Below are positions 46,564-55,781 of a DNA stretch of 64,000 nucleotides, one piece after another. Source of the DNA: Deinococcus metalli (GTDB lineage: Bacteria > Deinococcota > Deinococci > Deinococcales > Deinococcaceae); the NCBI RefSeq assembly GCF_014201805.1, contig NZ_JACHFK010000004.1:62001-126000 (forward strand). Reading direction: 5' to 3'. Position numbers and translations under genes: made by a program. Positions within the stretch are counted from its first letter, which is position 1. Each line of letters begins with the position of its first letter. The notes below the pieces were generated by a model. It made no database searches, was not told the origin of the DNA, and saw nothing but the letters and a program-made list of their open reading frames with translations.

Positions 46564-47553
46564 TCAGGTCTCGAAGACGCCCGCATGCGGGGTGGTGGCC
46601 GCAAGAGTGGCGTACTGCTCCGCGGTCACGGGTGGTCCGTGCAGTTCGGCGGCCAGCAGCGCTGCGCCGCACACCGGCTCCAGGGCGCCGGCCTGCCACG
46701 TGACGTCGGGATGGCCCGCCTGCACCTGCCGGACCAGCGCGCCGCGCAGCAGGGCGCTGGGGTGGCGCATGACGCCGCCGGTGGTGACCAGGCGGTAGCC
46801 TCCGTGCAGGCCCACCTGCCGCGCCGCCGCGAGGGCGTAGTCCCCGAGCGCCTCCCCGTGCCGCACGGCGATGCGGCGGCTGGTGGCGTCGCCCGCGTCG
46901 GCCTCGTCGAGCAGCGCACGGGCGAACCGGCCCGGCTGGAGCACCGGCTCCTGCGTGCGTCCGGTCACCCGGTGCATCAGGGCGGCCACGTCCGGCACCC
47001 CGAACAGGGCCAGCGCCCGGGCACGGAGGGTGGTGGGCGGGTCAATGCCCAGGTGGGCGCGGTACACGGCGCGCAGGGCCTGCCGGGCAAGGTCCTCGGC
47101 GCCCTCGGGTTCCTGCCAGAACGAGGAATGCCACACGGGGCCGCCGGGCGCGCGGGCGGCGGTGCCGGAACTCGTGCCGCACACGACGGCCACGCCCAGG
47201 CCGTCCACGGAACCGGCCCGCAGTGCCCCCACCGCGTCGTTCACGACGTCCATCTGCGCGGCCCAGCCCCGGTGGGCCATGGCGCCGCGCAGCAGCGCGA
47301 AGTCCTCCGGCCAGTCCGCCCCGCTCGCGCTGAGGACTGCCGCCCGCAGTAGGCGGCCCCGCAGGCCTGCGTGATCGAGGGCCGCCGTGACCGCGTGCTC
47401 GAGGCTCTCGAGGGCCTGGGAAACGCCGGTGTAGATGTTCGACGGCCCGGCGCGGCCCCAGCCGAGGACGCGGCCCGCCGGGTCGATCAGCAGCGCGACC
47501 GTCTTCGTGTTGCCCGCGTCGATGCCCAGCACGGCGTCCGCCACCGGTGTCAC
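46564..47553 (-). CDS. BadF/BadG-type kinase, probably N-acetylglucosamine kinase
   Basis: A 329-residue member of the BadF/BadG/BcrA ATPase family with the phosphate-1 motif 'GIDAGNTKTVALL', 'CGTSSG' and a C-terminal 'TTGGVMRH' motif. Proteins of this type include N-acetylglucosamine kinase. GTG 47553 overlaps the stop of the NagB-like gene by four bases, so the frame upstream of it is not used. As the last gene of the GH4-NagB-kinase operon it would phosphorylate a free amino sugar released by the glycosidase. Confidence 0.82.
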   Translation of the reverse strand: MTPVADAVLGIDAGNTKTVALLIDPAGRVLGWGRAGPSNIYTGVSQALESLEHAVTAALDHAGLRGRLLRAAVLSASGADWPEDFALLRGAMAHRGWAAQMDVVNDAVGALRAGSVDGLGVAVVCGTSSGTAARAPGGPVWHSSFWQEPEGAEDLARQALRAVYRAHLGIDPPTTLRARALALFGVPDVAALMHRVTGRTQEPVLQPGRFARALLDEADAGDATSRRIAVRHGEALGDYALAAARQVGLHGGYRLVTTGGVMRHPSALLRGALVRQVQAGHPDVTWQAGALEPVCGAALLAAELHGPPVTAEQYATLAATTPHAGVFET

Positions 47554-48245
47554 GGCCGGGCGTCCCGGTCCGCGAGGACGGTCAGGGCTGTTCGGCGCAG
47601 GAAACTCGCCGGCACCAGCGGGGTCTCCGGGCCGTCCAGCGCCTCGCTCAGGATGGCGCACTTGTGCGCTCCGCTGACGAGGAGCAGCGTCTCGCGGGCG
47701 CCGAGGATCACGTCCATGCCGGCCGTGACGGCCCGTGTGGGCACCGTCAGCCCACTCCAGTACGCGGCGTTGCTCCGCAGGCTCTCGGGCGTCAGGGCGA
47801 CCTCCCGCGTGGGCGCGTCAGGACCACTGGGCGGTTCGTTGAAGCCGACGTGGCCGTTCGGACCCAGGCCAAGCACCGCCACGTCGAGCCCGCCCAGCGC
47901 CGCCAGCCGGCCAGTGAAGGCCGCCGGGTCCAGCAGCGGCACGACGGTCTGCACGCCCAGCGGCGTCACGAAGGACCGCAGCATCCACGCCCGCAGGCTG
48001 CGGGGATCGCCCTCGGGCAGGCCGGCGTATTCGTCGAGCTGCACGGCCGTCACGCCGGAGCAGTCGAGCGTGCCCGCCCGGACCCGCTCGGCCAGCTGCG
48101 CGTACATGCCCATCGGCGTCTGGCCGGTCGCGACCAGCACCGTGAGGGCTGGCGTGCGGGCGATGCGCTGGGCCAGCCATTCGGCCGCGGCGTCCGCCAG
48201 CGCCGGCGCGTCCGGCACGACGTGAACGGTGACGCCCGGCGTCAC
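47550..48245 (-). CDS. nagB: Glucosamine-6-phosphate deaminase/isomerase (NagB-like)
   Basis: A 231-residue NagB/6PGL-fold protein with 'ATGQTPMGMY', the catalytic Asp in 'QLDEY', 'GLGPNGHVGFNEP' and a C-terminal helix. It converts glucosamine-6-phosphate to fructose-6-phosphate and ammonia. GTG 48245 starts inside the GH4 stop (GTGA); its own stop overlaps the kinase start. No NagA deacetylase is encoded here, so a deacetylated sugar would have to come from elsewhere. Confidence 0.88.
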   Translation of the reverse strand: MTPGVTVHVVPDAPALADAAAEWLAQRIARTPALTVLVATGQTPMGMYAQLAERVRAGTLDCSGVTAVQLDEYAGLPEGDPRSLRAWMLRSFVTPLGVQTVVPLLDPAAFTGRLAALGGLDVAVLGLGPNGHVGFNEPPSGPDAPTREVALTPESLRSNAAYWSGLTVPTRAVTAGMDVILGARETLLLVSGAHKCAILSEALDGPETPLVPASFLRRTALTVLADRDARP

Positions 48246-49537
48246 CACAGCCGGTCCGGCAGCCACGCGCGGTGGGCCGCGGCCAGTTCGTCGTACAGCG
48301 TCCGGGCCAGCGGCAGCGTCCGCACCAGCGGATTGCTGACCAGCGCCCGCAGCGCGTCCAGGCGGTCCCCGCGCCACGCGGCGGTCGCGGCGAGCTGCTG
48401 GTACTCGCCCAGCGCGCCGGTCAGGGCGCGGGCCGCGGGGGGCACGCGGTGGCCCGCGACGGGCCGCACACCCTGGGCGTCCACCACGCACGGCCCCTCC
48501 ACCACCAGCGTGTCCGGGAGGTCCGCCAGCGCGCCCCGGTTCACGACGTTGCACGGCCACACCTCGGCGCGGTCGTTGAACAGCGCGTCCATGACGTCCA
48601 CCGCGACCTCCAGCTCGAAGATGCCGCCGCGTGAGCGCTCCGGGTCGAGCGTCGGCGCGTCGGCCGTGAGCTGCTCGCGGTAATGCGCCCAGTACTCCGG
48701 TACCTCCGCCAGGATGTCCTGGGCGCGCGTGGTGGGCTGGGCGCGCAGCTCGGCGACCATCTCGCGCTCGAAGTAGTAGTACCGCATGTACGACGCGGGC
48801 ACCGTGCCCAGCGTCACGGCCAGGTCGATCCAGCGCCGCGCCCCCACATCCGGCAATTCACCGTCCAGCGCCGCGGCCAGCAATGGCAGCAGCGGCTCGG
48901 TGCCGGAGGCGCCGCCGTACGTAGCATCCGCGCTCCAGCATGCGTGGTTCAGACCCACCATGGTGGCCCGCACGCGGTCCGGATCGAGGCCGGCGAGGGC
49001 CGCGATCTCGCGCGGGAACACGATGGGACCCTCGCACAGCGACACGACCCGGATGGGCGAGTGGTCCGCGACCGCCTGGGCGACGATGTTCACGGGATTG
49101 GTGTAGTTCATCAGCCACGCCTGCGGGCACACCGCTTCCATGTCCGCGACCAGTCCGCGCGCCACGTGCACGGCCCTCAGGGCCATGAAAAAGCCTCCGG
49201 CACCCTGCGTTTCCTGCCCCACCACGCCGTGCGACAGCGGGATGCGTTCGTCGAGTGCGCGGGCCTCGAAGCCGCCGGGACGGTAGCTGGACAGCACGGC
49301 GTCGCAGCCGTCCAGCGCGGCCCGGCGGTCCGTGGTGGCCGTGAAGGTCAGGTCCGCTCCCTGCACGGCCGCCATGCGCCGGGCGAGCGCGCACACGAGG
49401 TCGAGCCGCTCCGCGTCCAGGTCGTGCAGGACGATCTCCGAGCCGGCGAAATTCCCCGCCTGCCGGATGAACGACGCGAGGGTGCCGGGCGCGCGGGTGC
49501 TGCCGCCGCCGATGTACGCGATCTTTACTCGGGCCAT
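48242..49537 (-). CDS. GH4 family 6-phospho-beta-glucosidase (ChbF-like)
   Basis: A 431-residue NAD- and metal-dependent glycosidase: dinucleotide motif 'YIGGGSTRAPG' at the start, 'MNYTNPVNIV', the metal-ligand Cys in 'SLCEGPIVF' and His in 'GLNHACW'. GH4 enzymes act by an oxidation-elimination route on 6-phospho-glycosides; the E. coli ChbF member acts on phosphorylated chitobiose. AAGGA precedes ATG 49537. It is the first gene of the amino-sugar operon. No PTS genes are visible, so the origin of the phosphorylated substrate is unclear. Confidence 0.87.
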   Translation of the reverse strand: MARVKIAYIGGGSTRAPGTLASFIRQAGNFAGSEIVLHDLDAERLDLVCALARRMAAVQGADLTFTATTDRRAALDGCDAVLSSYRPGGFEARALDERIPLSHGVVGQETQGAGGFFMALRAVHVARGLVADMEAVCPQAWLMNYTNPVNIVAQAVADHSPIRVVSLCEGPIVFPREIAALAGLDPDRVRATMVGLNHACWSADATYGGASGTEPLLPLLAAALDGELPDVGARRWIDLAVTLGTVPASYMRYYYFEREMVAELRAQPTTRAQDILAEVPEYWAHYREQLTADAPTLDPERSRGGIFELEVAVDVMDALFNDRAEVWPCNVVNRGALADLPDTLVVEGPCVVDAQGVRPVAGHRVPPAARALTGALGEYQQLAATAAWRGDRLDALRALVSNPLVRTLPLARTLYDELAAAHRAWLPDRLW

Positions 49538-49850
49538 GGACCATCCTTGTGACGAGCGGCGTCCGGAACAGTGGACATGGTCAGGCCGTCGGACCAGCGA
49601 CCGCGCCGGACCAGCCGGACGTCACGGCGTGTCCGGCGGCCCGGGCCATCCAGATTCCTGTTCATGCGTGTGGCCCATTCTGACGGGTCACGGCCCCCGG
49701 CGAAATGGGACCGTGACGAGTGGACTGATGAAGGCTTGCAGCCGACCACGGAAGCGGCGGCCCCGTCACGGCAGAGCTGGCCGCTCCAGGGCGCTGTGCC
49801 TCACATGGTCGATGACTGGAAGCCGGTTTTCGGGCTCGGCCTTCTCTCTG
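49538..49850. other. Gene-free interval upstream of the GH4 operon
   Basis: It should contain the promoter of the amino-sugar operon. I see no convincing -35/-10 pair and no operator dyad. Confidence 0.4.
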
Positions 49851-50096
49851 TTACGCCCGGCCGATCAGCTTCACGCGCCACTCGCCCGCGTCCGCCAGCT
49901 TCTCCTGGACACTCACGCGGAATCGGGCGCCGTCGTGCATCTCCAGCACGCCCTCGGCGCCCTCCTGCAGGGCGGCGTCACCGCCGACCGGGTCGAGGGC
50001 GATCCGCATGAGGCCGCGGCCGCCCTCCAGCGCCTGGAGGCGACCGGTCAGCGCGGCGCCGCCGAAATGGGCCACCACCGCGTTGAATTCGCGCAC
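49851..50096 (-). CDS. Small protein of unknown function, after the dioxygenase gene
   Basis: An 81-residue protein ('MREFNAVVAHFGGAALTGRLQ' start) with mixed beta/helix character and no named family. It starts with GTG 50096 two bases after the dioxygenase stop codon, so both are expressed together. It may be a small subunit or regulator of that enzyme. The GTG start without an RBS of its own is consistent with translational coupling. Confidence 0.6.
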   Translation of the reverse strand: MREFNAVVAHFGGAALTGRLQALEGGRGLMRIALDPVGGDAALQEGAEGVLEMHDGARFRVSVQEKLADAGEWRVKLIGRA

Positions 50097-50098
50097 GC

Positions 50099-50941
50099 TC
50101 AGGCGTCACCCATCATCAGGCCCTCGATGGTGTGCCCCTGCATGATGGGTTCGAGTTCCTCCACCACGCGGCAGATCAGGTGCGTCCGGACGTCCTCCGG
50201 CAACTGCTCGTAGTACGCGCGGGTGAACTGGAGGTCGTGGAACTCGTCGTGTCCGGCGCCCGGCGCGTCCACGCCCAGCACCAGGACTGGCCTGGGCTTG
50301 GTGCTGACGTTGGCCGTGCCGCGGTGGATGGTCAGCGCCGAGCGCACGGAGATGTCGCCCATCTTCGGCAGCTTGCGCTGCGCCAGCGCTCCGTAGCGGG
50401 GGAACATTGACACCGGCGGGAACATGCCGTGGTCGAAGGCGCTGGGATCGTCCCACTGCGTGCCGGGCGCGATCTCGAAAGGCCCCATGTCCGGCTCGAC
50501 ATCCACGGTGGTGAGGTTAAACGCCAGCGAGTTCAGGCGGCGGTCCACCAGTGTCTCGGGTCCGGCGCGGAAGTCGCGGTGCCACGGCTGGTCCCGGGCG
50601 CCCGGATTGGGCACGTCGAAGCCGATCTCCACGATCTTGTACTCCGGTCCCAGCACGCTCCGGCACACCGTCGTCACCCACGGGTGCGTGACCAGGTCCA
50701 GGAACCCGCTGATGTCCTCGGGGTGGATCTCGACGTAGTGCCGGTTGGTTCCGCGTCCCACCGCGCCGCCGGGGCGGGCGAGCGCCGCCTCGTACAGGCG
50801 GGGCAGTTCCGTGCCGAGATGCGCGACCCACTCGCGCGAAAAAGCGCCCTTCAGGCCGATGATGCCGTCGCCGTACAGGCCGGCCATGATGGCGGGAATG
50901 TCGTAGGACGTGGTGGGCGCAACGTCGGGGATGGCCGTCAT
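50099..50941 (-). CDS. Phytanoyl-CoA dioxygenase family protein
   Basis: A 280-residue Fe(II)/2-oxoglutarate-dependent oxygenase of the PhyH type. The iron ligands are the His and Asp of 'PWHRDFRAG' and the distal His in 'TIHRGTAN'; an Arg for 2-oxoglutarate is available after it. AGGAGG lies 7 bases before ATG 50941. Family members hydroxylate lipids, small metabolites such as ectoine, or natural-product intermediates; the sequence gives no substrate. It is coupled to a small gene downstream. Confidence 0.85.
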   Translation of the reverse strand: MTAIPDVAPTTSYDIPAIMAGLYGDGIIGLKGAFSREWVAHLGTELPRLYEAALARPGGAVGRGTNRHYVEIHPEDISGFLDLVTHPWVTTVCRSVLGPEYKIVEIGFDVPNPGARDQPWHRDFRAGPETLVDRRLNSLAFNLTTVDVEPDMGPFEIAPGTQWDDPSAFDHGMFPPVSMFPRYGALAQRKLPKMGDISVRSALTIHRGTANVSTKPRPVLVLGVDAPGAGHDEFHDLQFTRAYYEQLPEDVRTHLICRVVEELEPIMQGHTIEGLMMGDA

Positions 50942-51253
50942 CCTCTACCTCCTGCGGGAATCGGGATGGTGTGCTGGTGTGAACTGCGCCCATTCTGCGC
51001 CCGGTCTCGGCAAAGTCAAGCTCGGCCGCAGGAAGAACCCGGCCTGGACGCTCTGGAACGGCAGCACGGCGCAGCACGTCGAGGACCGACGAGGAGGCGG
51101 TCTGACGGAGTCTCGCGTGCCTGACGGCGTGGCCGACGCCGGCGACCGTTGAGCCGGAACCGCCGGTCAGAGAAGGCTGTGCGTCATCCCTCCGCCCGCC
51201 TCCGACGCCGGGTGAGACGGACACTCTCTGCGCGCCCGAGGATCACAGCCTAG
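50942..51253. other. Gene-free interval
   Basis: I see no gene, terminator or promoter that I can support; it must contain the promoter of the dioxygenase gene. Confidence 0.4.
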
Positions 51254-51703
51254 CTACATGCGGGGGCGCAGGTCTTCTGCCAGCGCGACGATGATGCCGG
51301 CGGGACCGCGCACGTAACACAGCCTGTACTTGTCCTCGTACTCGGCCACCTCGCCGATGAGTTCCGCGCCCTGGGGGCGCAGCCGCGCAAGGGCGTCCTC
51401 GACGCTCTCCACCTCGAACATGACGCTCCTCAGGCCGAGCGTGTTGGGCGGCGCGACCGCCGGATGGGACTCGGCCAGGGCAGGGTGGCGGAACCGCGTC
51501 AGCTCGAGCTGCCCGTGCCCGTCCGGCGTCCTCATCATGACGATGTCGACCTGCACCCCGTCGATGCCGTTGACGCGGTCCACCCACGGTCCCTCCACGG
51601 GAGCCCGGCCGGCGACGGTCATGCCGAGGGCGGTGAAGAACGCCGTGGCGGCCGAGAGGTCCTCCACGACGACGCTAATGTGGTCCAGTCGCTTGACCGT
51701 CAT
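51254..51703 (-). CDS. VOC (glyoxalase/bleomycin resistance) superfamily protein
   Basis: A 149-residue protein with two beta-alpha-beta-beta-beta repeats: 'LDHISVVVEDLSAATAFFTALGM' and 'GLRSVMFEVESVEDALARLRPQGAEL'. The first-strand His, the Glu in 'MFEVE' and the later 'CYVRGPAGIIVALAE' positions fit metal-binding VOC enzymes, but activity cannot be told (lyase, dioxygenase or resistance protein). Isolated gene; TAAGAT lies nine bases before the ATG. Confidence 0.85.
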   Translation of the reverse strand: MTVKRLDHISVVVEDLSAATAFFTALGMTVAGRAPVEGPWVDRVNGIDGVQVDIVMMRTPDGHGQLELTRFRHPALAESHPAVAPPNTLGLRSVMFEVESVEDALARLRPQGAELIGEVAEYEDKYRLCYVRGPAGIIVALAEDLRPRM

Positions 51704-51883
51704 GATCCCCGCATCTTACTTGCGCCGGTTGTCGGCCCGGCGCGCGGCCCCACGGAAGGAGCGTCGCCCGGAGGTGCCGTAGAGTGCGGCGGTATCCACC
51801 GCCCGCCCGGCCGTCACGCCGGTTTTTCCGGCCACGCCGCCGACCGGAGTGCTCCCGGGCTTCACGCGTCCACAGGTGACCGC

Positions 51884-52813
51884 ATGCATGAACTGATCCA
51901 GTCCACGCCGCCCGGAACGGCCACACGGGGAGTGCTCGACGCGCCCCTCGCGCCCGAGACCCGACTGCCCTACATCGTCGTGCGCGGCGTGGAGGCCGGA
52001 CCGACCCTGCTGATCACGGCGGGCGTGCACGGCGCGGAGTACGCCAGCATGGACGCAGCCTACGCGGTCGCGGACACGGCGCCGGACACCCTGCGCGGCA
52101 CGCTGGTCGTGCTGCCCATCGTGAATCCGGGCGCGTTCTGGCCGCGCAGCATCTACGTGAATCCGGTGGACGGTCGGAACCTGAACCGGGTGTTTCCCGG
52201 TCGGGCGCAGGGGACCTACGCGGAACGTCTCGCCGCGTGGCTGCACGAGACGTTCCTGTCCCGCGCGGACGCCGTGATCGACCTGCACGGCGGCGATCTC
52301 GTGGAGGCCCTGGAGCCCTTCTCCATCTACGCGCGGGGGCACGGGCCGTCCCGTGAGCTGGCGCTCGCGTTCGGGCTGCCGCACCTGATCGCCAGCGACA
52401 GCCGCGGCATGACCGTCGAGGTCACCCGCACGCACGGCCGTCCCGCCATCATCGCCGAGGCGGGCGGCCAGGGCCAGCGCCGTGAGGCCGACGTGACGGC
52501 GCTGGTGCAGGGCGTGCACAACGCGATGCACGCCCTCGGCATGCGGCCAGGTGAGCCGCAGCGCCCGGCGGCGATCACGGAGCACAGCGGGCTCGCTTGG
52601 CTCTCGGCGCCGGCCAGCGGCCTGTGGACGCCGCACGTCGCGGCGGGAGCCGTCGTCTCGAAGGGGGATGAGATCGGAACCCTGCGCGACCTGACCGGAC
52701 AGTCAGCGCGTTCCTTCCATGCGCCCGACGGCGGCGTGGTGCTGTTCGTGGTGACGAGCCTCGCCATGAACGAGGGAGATCCCCTGGTCGGGATCGGCGT
52801 TCCGGCCCCGTGA
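51884..52813 (+). CDS. Succinylglutamate desuccinylase/aspartoacylase family protein
   Basis: A 309-residue M14-like zinc deacylase: 'GVHGAEYASM' supplies the zinc His and Glu, 'VIDLHGGD' the second His, and 'IIAEAGGQG' the catalytic Glu region. The C-terminal 90 residues form the beta-barrel domain ('GLWTPHVAAGAVVSKGDEIGTLRD'). AGGTGA precedes ATG 51884. Substrates in the family are N-acyl amino acids or related amides; none is indicated by the context. Confidence 0.87.
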   Translation: MHELIQSTPPGTATRGVLDAPLAPETRLPYIVVRGVEAGPTLLITAGVHGAEYASMDAAYAVADTAPDTLRGTLVVLPIVNPGAFWPRSIYVNPVDGRNLNRVFPGRAQGTYAERLAAWLHETFLSRADAVIDLHGGDLVEALEPFSIYARGHGPSRELALAFGLPHLIASDSRGMTVEVTRTHGRPAIIAEAGGQGQRREADVTALVQGVHNAMHALGMRPGEPQRPAAITEHSGLAWLSAPASGLWTPHVAAGAVVSKGDEIGTLRDLTGQSARSFHAPDGGVVLFVVTSLAMNEGDPLVGIGVPAP

Positions 52814-52986
52814 CGCGCCGGAGCGGCCCACCGCGCGCCGGCCACACGTGCCTTGACGGCGAAGTCGAAAAGCAGGAGGCTGCCGCATGCCCCAACCGCC
52901 CAGCCGTTCGACCCGCGCCGGCAAGGGCCACCCCAGGGCGCGGCCGATCCAGTCCCGAGCGGTGAACGGATGACCGGGACCCGCGC

Positions 52987-54270
52987 GTGATCGTTCAGGA
53001 GCGGCCCGCTGCCGAGGGCAACTGGGGCGGCAACGTGGTGTACGGCGCGGCACGCCTCCACCGCCCCGCCAGTGTCGAGGAGCTTCAGGCCATCGTCCAC
53101 CGCGGCTCGCGGGTGAGGGCGCTCGGCACCCGGCACTCGTTCAACCGGCTGCCAGATACCGCCGGCGATCTGGTCTCGCTCGAGCGGCTGCGCGGCATCG
53201 GCGCAGTGAACACCGCCGAGCGCACCGTGCGGATCGAGGGCGGCGTGCGGTACGGCGACCTGGGGGCGTCGCTGCACGCCCAGGGGTTCGCGCTGCCCAA
53301 CCTCGCCTCGCTGCCGCACCTGTCGGTGGCGGGCGCGTGCGCCACCGGCACGCACGGTTCCGGGAATTCCGCCGCAGTGCTCGCCTCGGCAGTCACCCGG
53401 CTCGAGCTGCTGACTGCCGGGGGCGACCTCGTGACCGTGTCACGCGACCACATGCCCGACGTGTTCGACGGCGCGGTGATGTCGCTGGGCGCGCTCGGCA
53501 TCGTCACGGCCCTCACGCTGGCCGTCGAGCCGACCTACGACGTGCGGCAGGATGTCTACGAGCGCGTGCCGCTGGCGCCCGTGGCCGCCCACTTCGACGA
53601 GGTGATGTCGGCGGCCGACAGCGTCAGCCTGTTCACCACGTGGCAGGACGACACCTTTCACCACGCGTGGCTGAAACGGCGGGTCGACCGGCCCCTCGCG
53701 CCCGCGCCGCCGACGTGGTTCGGGGCGACGCGGGCCGCGCACGACGTTCACCCGGTACCCGGGGCCTCCGCGACGCCGTGCACCCCCCAGGGCGGCGTGC
53801 CGGGACCGTGGTACGAACGCTGGCCGCACTTCCGCATGGAGCACACGCCGAGCAGCGGGGCAGAGATCCAGAGCGAGTACCTGCTGCCCCGGCAGCACGC
53901 CCCCGCCGCGCTGCGCGCCCTGTTCGCCGTGGGGTCCCGGCTGGCGCCCCTGCTGTTCGTGTCGGAGGTGCGGACGGTCGCGGCCGATTCCCACTGGCTC
54001 AGCCCGTGTTACGGGCACGACTGCGCCGCGGTGCATTTCACGTGGCGGCTTGACGAGCCGGCCGTCCGGGCCGTGCTGCCCGAGATCGAGGCGATCCTGG
54101 CCCCCCTCAGCGCCCGACCCCACTGGGGCAAGGTGTATGTGACCCCGGCGCACCGCTGGCCGGGCGCCCAGCCGCGGCTGGCCGAGTTCCGGGATCTGAT
54201 GCTCACGCTCGATCCGGGCGGCATGTTCCGCAACGCGTTCCTCGACACGCAGGTGCTCGGCACGGACTGA
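52987..54270 (+). CDS. FAD-linked alditol-oxidase-like enzyme
   Basis: A 427-residue VAO/PCMH-type flavoprotein with '[14 protein letters not shown]' (His probably carries covalent FAD, as in alditol and xylitol oxidases), '[11 protein letters not shown]' for FAD binding, and the C-terminal '[13 protein letters not shown]' and 'HWGKVY' motifs. It would oxidise a sugar alcohol with oxygen, giving hydrogen peroxide. GTG 52987 has no strong RBS. It follows the deacylase gene after 173 bases. Confidence 0.85.
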   Translation: MIVQERPAAEGNWGGNVVYGAARLHRPASVEELQAIVHRGSRVRALGTRHSFNRLPDTAGDLVSLERLRGIGAVNTAERTVRIEGGVRYGDLGASLHAQGFALPNLASLPHLSVAGACATGTHGSGNSAAVLASAVTRLELLTAGGDLVTVSRDHMPDVFDGAVMSLGALGIVTALTLAVEPTYDVRQDVYERVPLAPVAAHFDEVMSAADSVSLFTTWQDDTFHHAWLKRRVDRPLAPAPPTWFGATRAAHDVHPVPGASATPCTPQGGVPGPWYERWPHFRMEHTPSSGAEIQSEYLLPRQHAPAALRALFAVGSRLAPLLFVSEVRTVAADSHWLSPCYGHDCAAVHFTWRLDEPAVRAVLPEIEAILAPLSARPHWGKVYVTPAHRWPGAQPRLAEFRDLMLTLDPGGMFRNAFLDTQVLGTD

Positions 54271-54382
54271 GGGGCCGCGGCATGGGGCCGTGGTCCGGCG
54301 CAGGAGCAGGATGTCTTCCTGTCGAGTTGAGCGTGGATTCATAATCCGGCGTCCTGGCGCGCGGCGCGGGCACACTGCGTGG

Positions 54383-55396
54383 ATGCGACCTTCCCTCCGG
54401 ACACTCCTCCTGCTCGGACTCGGTGCCGCGGTCTGGCGCCGGGCGCGGCGCGCGCCGTTCGATCTGGGGAGCAGGGTGGTCCTCGTGACCGGCGGCTCCC
54501 GGGGGCTGGGACTCGCGCTGGCCCGGGAGCTGCTGGAGCGCGGCGCGAGGGTCATGCTGCTGGCCCGCGACGGCGCCGAACTCCAGCGGGCCGGACAGCA
54601 GCTCGGCGCCGGGCCGCGCGTGCACACGGTCATGGCCGACGTGACGGTCGAGGCCGATCTCGTCCGTGCCGTGGACGCGACGGTGGACGCCTTCGGCCGG
54701 CTGGACGTGGTCGTTCACAACGCCGGCCTGATCCAGACGGGACCGCTGGCGAACATGACCGAGGCGGACTTCCGCCGGATCATGGAGGTGAACGCGTACG
54801 CTCCGCTCCGGCTCACCCGCCAAGCCCTGCCGCACCTGCGGCGTTCGCGGGGCCGGGTGCTGATCGTGTCCTCGGTGGGCGGGAAGGTGGCCGTGCCGCA
54901 CCTGGCGCCGTATTCCGTGAGCAAGTTCGCGTCGGCGGGGCTGGGGCAGGCCCTGCGCGCCGAGCTGGCCCGCGAGGGCGTCACGGTCACGACGGTGCTC
55001 CCCGGCCTGATGCGGACCGGCAGTGCCCGCCAGGCGCAGGTGAAGGGGCAGCAGCACAAGGAATACGCCCTGTTCGCCACCCTCGACAACCTGCCGTTCG
55101 TGTCGCTGGACGGGCGGGTGGCCGCGCGGCGCATCGTGGACGCCCTGGTGCGCGGGGACGCCGAGACGATGATCGGCGGTCCGGCGCACCTCCTGAAATA
55201 CGCGCAGGCCCTGGCGCCGCAGCTCACAGCGGACGCGCTCGCCCTCGGCAACCGTCTGCTGCCGGAGCCAGTCGCCCACGGAGGCGCGGCCCGTGGGCAG
55301 GACGTCGAGACCTCCGTGACCCGGGCCAACCCGATCAAACGCGCGGCAGAGCGCGACCTCAACCAGACGGGCGCAGCCGACCAGGAACGCACGTAA
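54383..55396 (+). CDS. SDR-family oxidoreductase with N-terminal membrane anchor
   Basis: A 337-residue SDR. Residues about 5-18 are hydrophobic with basic residues after, then the cofactor motif '[13 protein letters not shown]' near residue 38, 'NAGL', catalytic Ser in 'VSSVGG' and 'YSVSK' near residue 175. A Gln/Arg-rich C-terminal tail extends beyond the classical fold. CACACT with a 6-base gap precedes ATG 54383, suggesting a leaderless mRNA. The substrate is unknown; the anchor suggests a lipid or membrane-bound compound. Confidence 0.85.
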   Translation: MRPSLRTLLLLGLGAAVWRRARRAPFDLGSRVVLVTGGSRGLGLALARELLERGARVMLLARDGAELQRAGQQLGAGPRVHTVMADVTVEADLVRAVDATVDAFGRLDVVVHNAGLIQTGPLANMTEADFRRIMEVNAYAPLRLTRQALPHLRRSRGRVLIVSSVGGKVAVPHLAPYSVSKFASAGLGQALRAELAREGVTVTTVLPGLMRTGSARQAQVKGQQHKEYALFATLDNLPFVSLDGRVAARRIVDALVRGDAETMIGGPAHLLKYAQALAPQLTADALALGNRLLPEPVAHGGAARGQDVETSVTRANPIKRAAERDLNQTGAADQERT

Positions 55397-55781
55397 GCCA
55401 CGAGGGGTGAAGGAGCCCTCGTTCGAGTTCAGGTGCGCAGCACGACCAGTTGACGTGGTGTCGTCCGTGACCCGAAGGCTGAGGTCAACCCACGTACGCG
55501 CGCCGACGACTCCGGCGGGTCCGTGATCCCTTATCCGGCACCGGCCTGACACGTGCTGGGGCCGCCCAGCCGTCTCCGTCCTCGTGCTTCCCTCAGCCGG
55601 TCGCCGGGTTCCACCCGCGCACAATGGAAAAAGGCAGCCCGAAGACCGCCTTTGATTTCTCAAACATAGCGCGGTATGCAGGTCCGGTCAAGCTATGCAC
55701 GCCGCTGCCGGGTGGGGCGCGGCTGAACCGGCGATCTGACATCATCGGCGGGGATTCGATTCCCGGGGAGGCGCCGGACCC
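55397..55781. other. Interval with a repeated terminator unit
   Basis: No gene is seen. The repeated hairpin unit at 55628-55680 (listed separately) lies about 100 bases before the antiporter gene. Confidence 0.5.
55628..55680. repeat. Second copy of the hairpin plus conserved flank seen at 7963-8013
   Basis: AAAGGC (55630-55635) and GCCTTT (55648-55653) form a stem, followed by 31 bases (55650-55680) that match 7984-8014 at 26 positions, including CTTTGATTTCTC and CGGTAT. On the minus strand the stem is followed by five T. It may act as a terminator in either direction or mark a small transcript. Confidence 0.5.

Noticed and set aside
55600..55620. GGGTTCCACCC resembling a tRNA T-arm
   Set aside because: No acceptor, D or anticodon stem fits around it.
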